The notes below the pieces were generated by a model. That model saw nothing but the letters and a program-made list of their open reading frames with translations, searched no databases and was not told where the DNA came from. A DNA stretch of 64,000 nt from positions 72,520 through 136,519 of the forward strand of contig CAKPDF010000002.1 in assembly GCA_934148535.1 (NCBI GenBank), given 5' to 3'. The position numbers and the translations under genes are program-made. This document shows positions 1 through 8,509 of this stretch, piece by piece. Position 1 is the first letter of the stretch. Each line of letters begins with the position of its first letter. This DNA is from an uncultured Bacilli bacterium. Its GTDB lineage: Bacteria; Bacillota_I; Bacilli_A; RF39; UBA660.

Positions 1-1166
1 ATATCAATATTATTAATAAACAAATTAGACGACTCTAATAAATATATACAAAAAGAAAAAACAGGTTCTAAAAAATTAAATACAAAACACATTATACATA
101 AAGGAAATACAATAATACTAACAAATGGTATATATATTATATTAATAATAATAGATATAAAATTAACTTCATTAAAATAATAAATACCAATAGGCAAAGT
201 AATCATAAAACACAAATAAGAAATATATAAACTTCTCAAAAATTTACTAGAAACGCTTGCTATTTTTCTATTAAATATTACTATAAATAATGAAATAATA
301 TAAGAATATTGAAAAGATATTTGAAAAACAATATAAGGATTTATAATTAAAATGATATCAAAAGTAAACAATACTATATCTATCTTCTTTATTTTAAAAT
401 TATAGCACTCATTAATAGCATTTAAAATAAACATAATACTAGCCCTTAATATTGAAGGTGAATAATTAGTTAAAAATAAATAAAAAATCAAAAATATGCT
501 AGCATATAAATATTTAACACGTTTATTATAAGTAATATTTTTTAAAAGTATAAATAAAATACCTATTAAAACGCCGATATGCATCCCAGACACTGCAAAT
601 AAATGTGATATTCCATTACTTTGATAAATATCTAATATTTCACTATTTACTCCACCTTTATCTCCCAAAAGAAACAGTCTTAAATAACCAGAACTATCTA
701 TATTATCAATTCTTTTAATTATTTTATTTTTAATTAAATAAAAAACATTATTATTTTTACTAACTATTTCAATAGACATAGCATTTAAAATATAATAAAT
801 CCCTTTATATTTTAAATATTTTTGATAATCAAAACCATTAAATATAGTATTAGTACTAGGATTTTTTAACTCACCATAAATCTTTATAGTATCCCCTAAC
901 TCAAGCTCAGAAACAAATTTTATTTTTTCTTTCTCATTATCAAAATAATAATTAACTATAATATCTTCTTTATCTTTAATTAACATAGTTAATTTGTTCC
1001 CATCTATATTAATTTGCTTAATAATTCCTACTATACTTGTTTCCAAGCCAATATATTTAGTATTTTTAGGAAATAAAATAATAAAAATAGAAACAATCAA
1101 AATAATAACTAAAGTTAAATATTTAAAAGTATATCTATACTGTAATATAGTCCTTAATTTTTTCAT
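1..1166 (-). CDS. comEC: ComEC/Rec2 competence DNA channel, N-terminal part (cut by window edge)
   Basis: ComEC is the polytopic membrane channel that carries transforming single-stranded DNA into the cytoplasm. About 388 codons are visible from an ATG at 1166, overlapping the comEA 3' end by 32 bp in another frame; the rest lies beyond base 1. The protein starts with a hydrophobic helix (about residues 16-36), followed by a periplasmic OB-fold-like segment. The family signature GISHLFAVSGMH lies near residues 185-200, followed by several strongly hydrophobic segments. comEA directly upstream on the same strand is the standard arrangement. The frame stays open throughout. Confidence is high for the family; the C-terminal domain cannot be seen. 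Confidence 0.9.
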   Translation of the reverse strand, partial: MKKLRTILQYRYTFKYLTLVIILIVSIFIILFPKNTKYIGLETSIVGIIKQINIDGNKLTMLIKDKEDIIVNYYFDNEKEKIKFVSELELGDTIKIYGELKNPSTNTIFNGFDYQKYLKYKGIYYILNAMSIEIVSKNNNVFYLIKNKIIKRIDNIDSSGYLRLFLLGDKGGVNSEILDIYQSNGISHLFAVSGMHIGVLIGILFILLKNITYNKRVKYLYASIFLIFYLFLTNYSPSILRASIMFILNAINECYNFKIKKIDIVLFTFDIILIINPYIVFQISFQYSYIISLFIVIFNRKIASVSSKFLRSLYISYLCFMITLPIGIYYFNEVNFISIIINIIYIPFVSIIVFPLCIMCFVFNFLEPVFSFCIYLLESSNLFINNID

Positions 1167-1734
1167 ATAAAGCTTGTCCTATTCCTGATACTTTAGTTAT
1201 ATCCTCAATTTCGTTAAAATTACCATTTTCTTCGCGATAAGAAATTATACTCTTAGCCTTAGATTCCCCTATTCCTGATAATGTCATTAATTGTTCTAAA
1301 GATGCTGTATTAATATTTATTAAGTCAGATAAATTAGTACTATTCATGCCATAGTTATTACCACTATTATCATTTACAGAATTAATATTTATAACCATTT
1401 CATCTTCAATTATTTTAGCAAGATTAATATTTGAAGTATCACTATCACTAGTTAATCCACCAGCAAGTTCTATAACATCTTTAACTCTAGATCCTTTAAC
1501 CAATTTATATACCCCTGGATTTTTTATACATCCTTTTATATCAACATAATAATATTCATCATCTAAATATTCTTCTTTAGATGTATCTAAATTTTCATCA
1601 TCTTCTATTTCTACTTTATTACTGCTAATTATAATTAACTTTATAACAATTAATAATAATATAATTACTATAGGTATAATTACTATAATATATTTTTTAT
1701 TGGTTCTTACAAATATTCTAATTTTTTTTAACAT
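1135..1734 (-). CDS. comEA: ComEA-type DNA-binding competence protein
   Basis: ComEA is the membrane-anchored receptor that binds double-stranded DNA outside the cell and passes it to ComEC. The 199-residue protein has one N-terminal membrane helix (about 16-38), an acidic linker, an SLBB domain (about 66-115, with YVDIKGCIKNPGVYKL), and a C-terminal helix-hairpin-helix pair (LININTASLEQLMTLSGIG, then a second GIG). I chose the ATG at 1734 over the in-frame TTG at 1737 because GGAGG lies 8 nt upstream of the ATG. Its upstream region is duplicated at 2764-2816. Together with comEC it suggests a DNA-uptake apparatus; pilus genes are not in the window. Confidence 0.9.
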   Translation of the reverse strand: MLKKIRIFVRTNKKYIIVIIPIVIILLLIVIKLIIISSNKVEIEDDENLDTSKEEYLDDEYYYVDIKGCIKNPGVYKLVKGSRVKDVIELAGGLTSDSDTSNINLAKIIEDEMVININSVNDNSGNNYGMNSTNLSDLININTASLEQLMTLSGIGESKAKSIISYREENGNFNEIEDITKVSGIGQALYEKIKDYITV

Positions 1735-1737
1735 CAA

Positions 1738-1790
1738 AAATACCTCCTCAATATTATTATTCTACATAAAAACTAAAAATCCTTTTAAAT
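1738..1790. repeat. Direct repeat, copy A (comEA upstream region)
   Basis: This 53-bp stretch includes the comEA ribosome binding site. It recurs at 2764-2816 with a single mismatch (C/T in the A-rich middle). Looser similarity continues into the two terminators. The two copies bracket the YhcG-type gene. Confidence 0.9.
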
Positions 1791-1792
1791 AT

Positions 1793-1829
1793 AAAAAAAA
1801 TCGCTATAGATAATATAAATCTAAGCGAT
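1793..1829 (-). terminator. Rho-independent terminator after the YhcG-type gene
   Basis: On the minus strand, ATCGCT and AGCGAT (1824-1829 and 1800-1805) pair. An inner ATCTA/TAGAT extension is separated by one bulged base, and a run of eight T follows. It lies 18 bp after the stop of the gene ending at 1847. Confidence 0.75.
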
Positions 1830-1846
1830 ACTTCTAATTTAATAAA

Positions 1847-2731
1847 TTAAATTAATTCATATTCTCTAGAAATAATTCTATTATCACTGCAATAGTCTAT
1901 AACATATTGATTGTTTATTTTACAAATAATAATGCCTACAGTCTTATTATCATCTATGCCTTTGACGTTTTTATTAATATAGTTCATATAATTTTGAATT
2001 TGACCTGTATGATTATAGTTTAATTTTGTTATTTTTAGTTCTATTACTACATAACATTTAAATTTTATATTATAAAATAGTAGATCCATATAATTGTAAG
2101 TATTACCAATTTTTATTTTATATTCATTAGCAACAAAACAAAATCCATCACCTAACTCTTTCATAAACGATGTTAAATCTTCTAATATTAATTTCTGTAA
2201 TATTTTTTCAGATATATTTTTAATATTTAAACTGTTTTTAATTAATATTGGATTTTTTACAAAATCTACAACTTCTCTTTTGTTATTATTAATTAGTTTA
2301 GTTTTAGTTTCATTATCTAATCTTTCATATTCATTAGATTTTATCCTGTCTCTTAATTTCCTTATTGATAAATTTTGCTCCTCTGTTATTTTTATATAAT
2401 ACTTTACCTTATTTATATCATCATATGGTAACAATTCAACATAATGTCCATAAGATAATTGTTGCGACACTGTCGCAAGTTTCTCTAGCAAAAGAAATAA
2501 TTTTCTCATTCTAGTCAAAGAAGTAAATGTATAACCTTTTCCTAATTCAATTGTTAATCTTTTAGAATATTCTTTTATTATTCCTTCTCCATAATGCTTA
2601 CCTGCTTCACTTAAAATTTTGCCTACATTATAGTACGTATTTAGATCACTTCTATTAACCAAATAATTTTTAACTTTCTTATTAATTTCATTGTTTATTA
2701 ATTCATTTTTAATCTCATTATAATAATTCAT
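1847..2731 (-). CDS. YhcG-type PD-(D/E)XK nuclease-like protein (DUF1016)
   Basis: The 294-residue protein has two parts. The N-terminal helical DUF1016 region contains VGKILSEAGKHYGEGIIKEY and SYGHYVELL. The C-terminal PD-(D/E)XK nuclease-like domain has YMDLLFYN, then VVIELKITKLNYNHTGQIQ, giving a D...ELK core near residues 215-235. YhcG proteins often sit beside restriction-modification or other defence genes and are proposed to process branched or foreign DNA; that role is from the family, not shown here. No methylase is adjacent, so it is an orphan. The gene has its own terminator and lies between two copies of the comEA upstream sequence, so it looks inserted. Confidence 0.85.
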   Translation of the reverse strand: MNYYNEIKNELINNEINKKVKNYLVNRSDLNTYYNVGKILSEAGKHYGEGIIKEYSKRLTIELGKGYTFTSLTRMRKLFLLLEKLATVSQQLSYGHYVELLPYDDINKVKYYIKITEEQNLSIRKLRDRIKSNEYERLDNETKTKLINNNKREVVDFVKNPILIKNSLNIKNISEKILQKLILEDLTSFMKELGDGFCFVANEYKIKIGNTYNYMDLLFYNIKFKCYVVIELKITKLNYNHTGQIQNYMNYINKNVKGIDDNKTVGIIICKINNQYVIDYCSDNRIISREYELI

Positions 2732-2763
2732 ATTTCTTTTTTTACTAAGTTGTAATTACTAGT

Positions 2764-2816
2764 AAATACCTCCTCAATATTATTATTCTACATAAAAATT
2801 AAAAATCCTTTTAAAT
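2764..2816. repeat. Direct repeat, copy B (comEA-type upstream region before the YhcG gene)
   Basis: This is the second copy of the 53-bp repeat at 1738-1790. It carries the comEA-type GGAGG, but here the GGAGG is about 40 nt from the next start codon (2731), too far to serve as its ribosome binding site. It therefore looks like a leftover of a duplication event. Confidence 0.88.
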
Positions 2817-2843
2817 AAAAAAATACCGCTATCAAAGCGATAT
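2815..2843 (-). terminator. Rho-independent terminator after the 2849 surface protein
   Basis: On the minus strand ATATCGCT pairs with AGCGGTAT (one T-G wobble) across a 5-nt loop and is followed by seven T. It starts 6 bp past the stop codon. Confidence 0.8.
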
Positions 2844-2848
2844 TTTAA

Positions 2849-4396
2849 TTAATATAATATATTTCTAAATCCATAATTACTACTAGTATTACTAATATTA
2901 AATAATTTATTTCTATAAATAACATCTGAATAGCTATCTAAAGTACTTCCTACTTCAGTAGTAGCACTACCAAGTAAATTACCATCATATAAAACCATTT
3001 CGTCAAAATCATCATCAATATTATATACTGAATATATATTTTTATCAGTATTATCCTTATAACTACCATATTTACTATATGATAAATAAACTACTGTTCC
3101 CCATTCCAAATTAGACAATAACTCTATCTTTTTATCCTTAACCCCATAATCTAATATTTTTAGAGAAGTATTGAGAGCAGATTCTCTTGTATAATTTATT
3201 AAATAATTATCATTTTCCTTTATAAGAGGGTTATTATCTGTACCACTTACTTTATACTTAGAAATCCAAAAACCTTTAATATCTTTATTAATAAATAAAG
3301 GATGAGTAACGTATTCATCATTGTTACCAATGCATTTATCTTTAGTACAAGTTATCTCTCCAGAATTACTCTTAGCATTTTCAAATACAATATCTATTCC
3401 ATTATTATATAGAATATTTCTACTTTCTTCACTATCTATATTCCATACTTTATATTTATATCTAGGAATCCAAACATAAAATGCTACTATATCATCTGTA
3501 TCTACTACAGTACCTAAAACTTTATCTTTATATTTATTATAATCTTTTACAATAACAGCATTAGCCCATCTCTTTTCATTATAATTATACCAATAATATT
3601 TACTATTACTATTATTTTTATCTGCTATATTCCAAGTAGAAGTATTATTATCATAATATACCGCTATCATACCATCACTAATACTAGGTTTATTAGCCCC
3701 ACTATTATCTATATTATTAATACAAGTGCTAGTATCTATTGTATCAGATTTTTTTCTTTCTAACTTACTTTTACTACCTGTATATAGTTCTACTTCTATT
3801 TTACCTGAAATACTTTTATTAAGCAAATTACTTTGATCTTCATTATTTTGACATTTTTTTATATCATCTTCTTGGCAAGAATCAGATAGCCACATCCTAA
3901 ATTCATAATCATCTGAAACAGTACTATAATCCTTCAAATCTTGTTGAATATCAGTAAGAACTAGTCTTCCTTTATTAATAGTATCAAAAGATGGTGAAAA
4001 ATTACCAGTATTAATAATATTACCATTTTTTATAAGTTCCCACTTTAAATATTTACTTAATAAATCACAATCTACTTGTAAATTATTCAAAGCAATATCA
4101 TAAATAATATTATTTACAACATTTTCTTTACTTCCTCTTACTTTAAATTTGATAGTAAGTACATTATCATTATTAGTATAGATATCTTTGTCATTAATAG
4201 GTATTAATTTTATAGAATCACTATCAACACTAGTATCACCATAGATATCTTCATCAATTCCTATTTTTTCTGTCTTAACATTAAAACTATTAGAGTAACT
4301 ATATGCAGCATAAGTTATACCAATAACAATCAATATTATTAAAGCAAATTCTAATACTATAACAAAAGCATTTTGCTTTTTTAATTTATCTATCAT
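2849..4396 (-). CDS. Membrane-anchored surface protein with a lectin/FGE-like C-terminal region
   Basis: The 515-residue protein has a short cytoplasmic start and one membrane helix (about 10-32, ending GITYAAYSYS). The first extracellular part (about 40-215) resembles the small exported proteins that begin TYA-Y. The C-terminal part (about 240-515) is rich in aromatics: YYWYNYNEKRWANAVIV, FYVWIPRYKYKVW, FWISKYKVSG, EWGTVVYLSYSKYG, and a C-terminal NYGFRN. That spacing recalls sulfatase-modifying/C-type-lectin folds, which end in a GFR motif; this is inference from pattern, not a firm family call. A good AGGAG site precedes the ATG and a terminator follows. A cell-surface binding role is likely; no sorting signal is visible. 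Confidence 0.55.
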   Translation of the reverse strand: MIDKLKKQNAFVIVLEFALIILIVIGITYAAYSYSNSFNVKTEKIGIDEDIYGDTSVDSDSIKLIPINDKDIYTNNDNVLTIKFKVRGSKENVVNNIIYDIALNNLQVDCDLLSKYLKWELIKNGNIINTGNFSPSFDTINKGRLVLTDIQQDLKDYSTVSDDYEFRMWLSDSCQEDDIKKCQNNEDQSNLLNKSISGKIEVELYTGSKSKLERKKSDTIDTSTCINNIDNSGANKPSISDGMIAVYYDNNTSTWNIADKNNSNSKYYWYNYNEKRWANAVIVKDYNKYKDKVLGTVVDTDDIVAFYVWIPRYKYKVWNIDSEESRNILYNNGIDIVFENAKSNSGEITCTKDKCIGNNDEYVTHPLFINKDIKGFWISKYKVSGTDNNPLIKENDNYLINYTRESALNTSLKILDYGVKDKKIELLSNLEWGTVVYLSYSKYGSYKDNTDKNIYSVYNIDDDFDEMVLYDGNLLGSATTEVGSTLDSYSDVIYRNKLFNISNTSSNYGFRNILY

Positions 4397-4485
4397 AATA
4401 ACACTCCTATTCTAACTAATAAAATGATACCACAAAATTATATAATTATCAATTTATTTAAAAAAATAATTCTTAAAATTAAGAA

Positions 4486-4716
4486 CTATTTTTCTCCATC
4501 GACACTAAAATCTTCTAACTTGCCATTATCATTTAATATTTTATTTACTGTCTCTGTTACTTCATTTAATTTGTCAGAGCATTCTTTAGATAACTCCATA
4601 GCGCGACTATATTTTTTTATCGCATCATCCAAATTAACATTACCGTTTTCTAACTCTGTAACAATTGTTTCTAATTCCTTTATTTTTTCTTCAAAAGTTA
4701 ATTCTTTCTTTTCCAT
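4486..4716 (-). CDS. xseB: Exodeoxyribonuclease VII small subunit
   Basis: XseB is the small helical subunit that joins XseA to form exonuclease VII, which degrades single-stranded DNA from both ends. The 76-residue protein carries the family core LTFEEKIKELETIVTELENG, then LDDAIKKYSRAMEL. I prefer the ATG at 4716 over the upstream GTG at 4725 because AAGGTG lies about 10 nt upstream of the ATG. It directly follows xseA, the usual order. Confidence 0.93.
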   Translation of the reverse strand: MEKKELTFEEKIKELETIVTELENGNVNLDDAIKKYSRAMELSKECSDKLNEVTETVNKILNDNGKLEDFSVDGEK

Positions 4717-4717
4717 A

Positions 4718-6118
4718 CTATTCACACACCTTTACAACTTTAGTTTCTACTTTTCCATCTTTAAATTCTACTAACATTGTATCATTTTCTTTTATTTCTT
4801 TAATAGAAGATACAACATTATCTTTAATTCTTGTAATTGTATATCCCCTTTTTAATGTTTCCATAGGGTTTAATAAAACTACTCTAGAAGTTAAATTATT
4901 TAATTTATCTATATATTTTTGATATAGCAAACTTGGATTATTTAATATATAATGATTAGATAAATTAAATAGATTAATCTTATTATCACTTATTATTTTT
5001 AATATAGCTTGATCTAAAGATTTTATAATATACGATAAATTATCCTTTTTATTATCATACATTATACTTGGATTGTTAAGAACATAACTATTAGACAAAG
5101 TAAAAACTTTAACTTTATAATTTTCTATTATTTTCATTATATTATCATTAATTTTATCTATAATTAAATCTAAGGTTTGTTCTTTAGTTTCATATATATA
5201 ATTAGGATTTTTTAATACATAACTAGTACTTAACTTATCTAATTTTAATTTATTAGAACTAATTATATTATCAACAGCATTAAAACTTCTTACTTTAGAA
5301 TTTTCTAAATAATCAATTATATTTTTAATATCAGGAACTGCTAACTCTGCTGCTGCCGTTGGAGTTGGAGCTCTTAAATCCGCCACAAAATCACTAATAG
5401 TAAAATCTATTTCATGACCAACAGCACTAATTACTGGAACTTTAGAATTATATATTGCTCTAGCCACCACTTCTTCATTAAATGGCCATAAATCTTCAAT
5501 AGAGCCACCACCTCTTCCAACAATCAAAGTATCAATATCATATGTATTAGCAAGTTCAATTTTTTTTACTATATCATCTTTAGCATTATCACCTTGTACT
5601 AAAGAAGGAAATAAAATTGTTTCACATATAGGATATCTTCTTTTAATAGTAGTAATTATATCTCTTATAGCAGCACCTGTAGAAGCGGTTACAATTCCAA
5701 TTTTCTTAGGCATTTTAACAATTCTTCTTTTATGGGACTTATCAAATAATCCTTCACTAGCTAATTTCTTTTTTAATTGTTCAAATGCAACATAAAGATT
5801 ACCAACACCATCTTCTAGCATATTAGACACATATATTTGATAGCCACCAGTTGGTTCATATACACTAACTTTTCCGGTTACTAATACTTTCATTCCATCA
5901 GTAGGAATAAATTTTAAATTCTTAGTACTAGTTGCAAACATAACAGCGTTAATTCTACTACCTTCATCTTTTAAAGTAAAATAATAATGGCCCCTAGTAT
6001 GAGCCTTAAAATTAGATATTTCACCTTTTAAATATACCACTTTTAAATTATTATCTTCATCAAACTTATATTTTAAATATCTGCTTAATTGTGTAATAGT
6101 TAAATATTGTTCCTTCAT
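4718..6118 (-). CDS. xseA: Exodeoxyribonuclease VII large subunit
   Basis: XseA is the catalytic subunit of exonuclease VII. It has an N-terminal OB-fold (about 5-95, with VYLKGEISNFKAHTRGHYYF), the catalytic domain (about 125-300: VGRGGGSIEDLWPFNEE, PVISAVGHEIDFTISDFVAD, RAPTPTAAAELAVP), then a long helical arm and a C-terminal GYTI segment. The arm contains three similar 45-50-residue units built around LSxSYVLxNPxxxY (about residues 295-420), so it appears to have grown by tandem duplication. Length (466 aa) is normal. It lies between nusB (11 bp gap) and xseB, the classic Firmicutes cluster. Confidence 0.95.
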   Translation of the reverse strand: MKEQYLTITQLSRYLKYKFDEDNNLKVVYLKGEISNFKAHTRGHYYFTLKDEGSRINAVMFATSTKNLKFIPTDGMKVLVTGKVSVYEPTGGYQIYVSNMLEDGVGNLYVAFEQLKKKLASEGLFDKSHKRRIVKMPKKIGIVTASTGAAIRDIITTIKRRYPICETILFPSLVQGDNAKDDIVKKIELANTYDIDTLIVGRGGGSIEDLWPFNEEVVARAIYNSKVPVISAVGHEIDFTISDFVADLRAPTPTAAAELAVPDIKNIIDYLENSKVRSFNAVDNIISSNKLKLDKLSTSYVLKNPNYIYETKEQTLDLIIDKINDNIMKIIENYKVKVFTLSNSYVLNNPSIMYDNKKDNLSYIIKSLDQAILKIISDNKINLFNLSNHYILNNPSLLYQKYIDKLNNLTSRVVLLNPMETLKRGYTITRIKDNVVSSIKEIKENDTMLVEFKDGKVETKVVKVCE

Positions 6119-6129
6119 AAATACCTCTA

Positions 6130-6537
6130 TTATTTATCATCATTCATATGATATATTTTATCCAATACCCCATTAATCATTTTTACAATCTTTTCATCAC
6201 AGTATTCTTTACTAATATTTATTGCTTCATCTATAGCAACTTTTCCATCAATATCTGTATATAATAATTCATATATAGCAATTCTAATAATTGCCTGATC
6301 AGTTAATCCTAATCTTCTTAACTCCCAGTTATCTAAATATTTATTAGCAAAATTATCTATATCACTTTTATTATCAATAACACCATGTACTAATTCTAAT
6401 ACAAAGTTATCAATACTATCTAAATTTTCTTTGATAACTTCATCAAAGTTATAATCAATCTTATTCTTTTCGTATAAAAATATTTGATACAATATAGTCA
6501 TTGCTTTTTTTCTAGCATCTGTTCTACTTAAACTCAT
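6130..6537 (-). CDS. nusB: Transcription antitermination factor NusB
   Basis: NusB forms the rRNA antitermination complex with NusE (S10) on boxA RNA. The 135-residue all-helical protein has the conserved start RTDARKKAMTILYQ, the middle FVLELVHGV, and the end VAIDEAINISKEYCDEK followed by MINGVLDKI. It heads the nusB-xseA-xseB cluster. A GGTGATGAG element precedes the ATG. Confidence 0.95.
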   Translation of the reverse strand: MSLSRTDARKKAMTILYQIFLYEKNKIDYNFDEVIKENLDSIDNFVLELVHGVIDNKSDIDNFANKYLDNWELRRLGLTDQAIIRIAIYELLYTDIDGKVAIDEAINISKEYCDEKIVKMINGVLDKIYHMNDDK

Positions 6538-6675
6538 TTCTCATCACCAGTATTAATGATATCATATTTTTAAAATAAAAGAAAGTAAGAATATTAAATT
6601 TATGTATAATTATTAAACAATCACAATATATCTATATCTAACTCTATATAATTTTAAATAAAAAAATAGATAAAA

Positions 6676-6683
6676 TTAAAATT
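6676..6683. repeat. 8-bp target-site duplication, left copy
   Basis: TTAAAATT lies immediately outside the left inverted repeat of the ISL3-like element and is repeated exactly at 8448-8455. Eight base pairs is the usual target duplication for ISL3 elements. Confidence 0.9.
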
Positions 6684-8447
6684 GGTTCTTCCGAAAGTTT
6701 GAGTATGAACTGAAAAAATAGGTTAAAATGTGATTTAACATTTTTATCTGTTTTTGTGCTACAATCTTATTATAGTAAGAAGATAGATATAATGTTAGAT
6801 AAATTGTTATTTGGTAAAAATTATCCTATTTATAAAGTTTAAAAAAATAGTAATAAAATTATTCTATATATAAAATCTAAACTTCATCAATGTGAATGTC
6901 CTCATTGTCATCAAATAAGTAATTCTTATCATTCAACATATATAAGAAAAATACAAGATACTCCAATTCATAATACTGAAATTTAATTATAGGTTAGTGC
7001 TTATAAATATAATTGTTTAAATTCTGAATGTAATTGTAAAATTTTTCGTTGAAACTTTACCATTTGCTAAATATTCACAAGTTAAAACAGATGCATTAAT
7101 TTTATTTATTTTAGGTGTTTAAATTTTTTAAGTAATTCCGGCGCTAGTTTAATTCTATCTTTAAGCAGTGTTAAAGTAAGTTCAGATACTATCAAAAATA
7201 TTTATGATAATATTAAAATTATCGATAATCATGATATTGAAGAAATAGGCATTGATGATGTTAACACTAGAAAAGGTATGAAATATGCAACTGCTATTTA
7301 TAATTTAAAAACTCATCGGCTTATTGCTCTTTTAGAAGGAAGAGATTCTAAAACTTTAGAAGATTGGCTAAATAATCATAAAAAAGTAAAATTGGTAGCA
7401 AAAGATAAAGCCAGCGCTTATGCGTCGGCGATAAATAAAATTTTACCTGAATGTGCACAAGTTGCCGATAAATATCATTTGTTAGAAAATTTATTAGAAA
7501 AATTAAAAGATATATTTAAAAAGATATTCCAGATGAAATATTTATTCAAAATAGAAAGATATTGGATACATCACCAAAGAAAGTAAAAGATTTGTTTGTT
7601 GAAGAAGAAGTATTGCAAAAATTAAATTATGATAATTCTATTCATGTAGATGAAAAAAATAGTCCCATTAAATTCGATAATAAAAGTAGATATTTAAACT
7701 CTAAGCAATATAAAGAAGATAAAGATAATAAACTAAAAAAGAAAAACAAAGTTAGATGATTATGATAATATTATTTATAAAATGTTAAAAGATGAGCATG
7801 ATTATAAGACTATATATGTATATGTACATTGCAAAAGATATGATGGTGGCGATAGTGCATTGGACCATCATATATATTCAATTAGTAAAAATAATTTCTC
7901 TGAATGTTATCCCAAAGCAATGAAATTTATTAAAAAGATTTATCCTAAAGATGTAATTATAATAACTAGAAGTCAATTATTAAAATATATTCTAACAGTT
8001 AATTCCAAAACTAAGAAAGATAATAAGATTAAAGAAAATATAAAATTAATCAAACAAAAATATCCACTTGTTGCTGCTGTTAAACAAGTATTCAATGATT
8101 TTCATTCTGTAATAATGAGTGATACTCCAGAATTGATAGATCAATTTATAGATATATATGAAGATACAGAACTTAGTGATTTTTGTCATAGTATTAAAAA
8201 AGATATTGCATCCGTTAAAAACGCAATATCTTATAATATAAGTTCAGGTTTTGTTGAAGACAACAACAACAAATTTAAACTTATCAAGAGAATTGTATAT
8301 GGAAAATCTAAATTAGTCAACATTTTTCGAAAATGTTATGTTGCATTTTCGGCAACAAAAGAAGAATTTACATTATCTGAATTGTTATAAAAACAGGAAT
8401 AAATCCTGTTTCTATAATTGCTTCATACCCAAACTTTCGAAAGAATC
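6684..8447 (+). mobile_element. ISL3-family insertion sequence (1764 bp, decayed)
   Basis: The ends are imperfect inverted repeats of about 27 bp: left 6684-6710 (GGTTCTTCCGAAAGTTTGAG...) and right 8421-8447 (on the minus strand GATTCTTTCGAAAGTTTGGG...). An exact TTAAAATT duplication flanks them. The single transposase reading frame is broken several times. The element sits between nusB and the sortase-substrate gene and interrupts neither. A short hairpin (ACAGGATTTATTCCTGT type, near 8392-8412) follows the transposase. Confidence 0.93.
6792..8390 (+). pseudogene. ISL3-family transposase, broken by several stops and frameshifts
   Basis: Translation from the ATG at 6792 gives MLDKLLFGKNYPIYKV then a stop. 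The same frame continues with a zinc-finger-like CECPHCHQ segment and further stops near 6984. Longer open pieces follow at 7278-7586 (DDE-domain signature KDKASAYASAINKILPECA, then VADKYHLLENLLEKLK), 7562-7759 and 7782-8390. The pieces lie in order and in shifting frames, so this is one decayed gene. It cannot make a full transposase, so movement would need help in trans. Confidence 0.9.
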
Positions 8448-8455
8448 TTAAAATT
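8448..8455. repeat. 8-bp target-site duplication, right copy
   Basis: TTAAAATT lies immediately outside the right inverted repeat and is identical to 6676-6683. Confidence 0.9.
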
Positions 8456-8509
8456 TACCTATTTCTATTTAAATTAATTTCTTATCTCATCATTCTTACA
8501 TTCAATTAA

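Noticed and set aside
1847..2731. Complete restriction-modification system around the YhcG gene
   Set aside because: No methylase, specificity or restriction subunit lies nearby; the gene is an orphan.
4424..4922. Plus-strand open frames opposite xseA/xseB
   Set aside because: Shadows of well-identified genes, with no ribosome site or family match.
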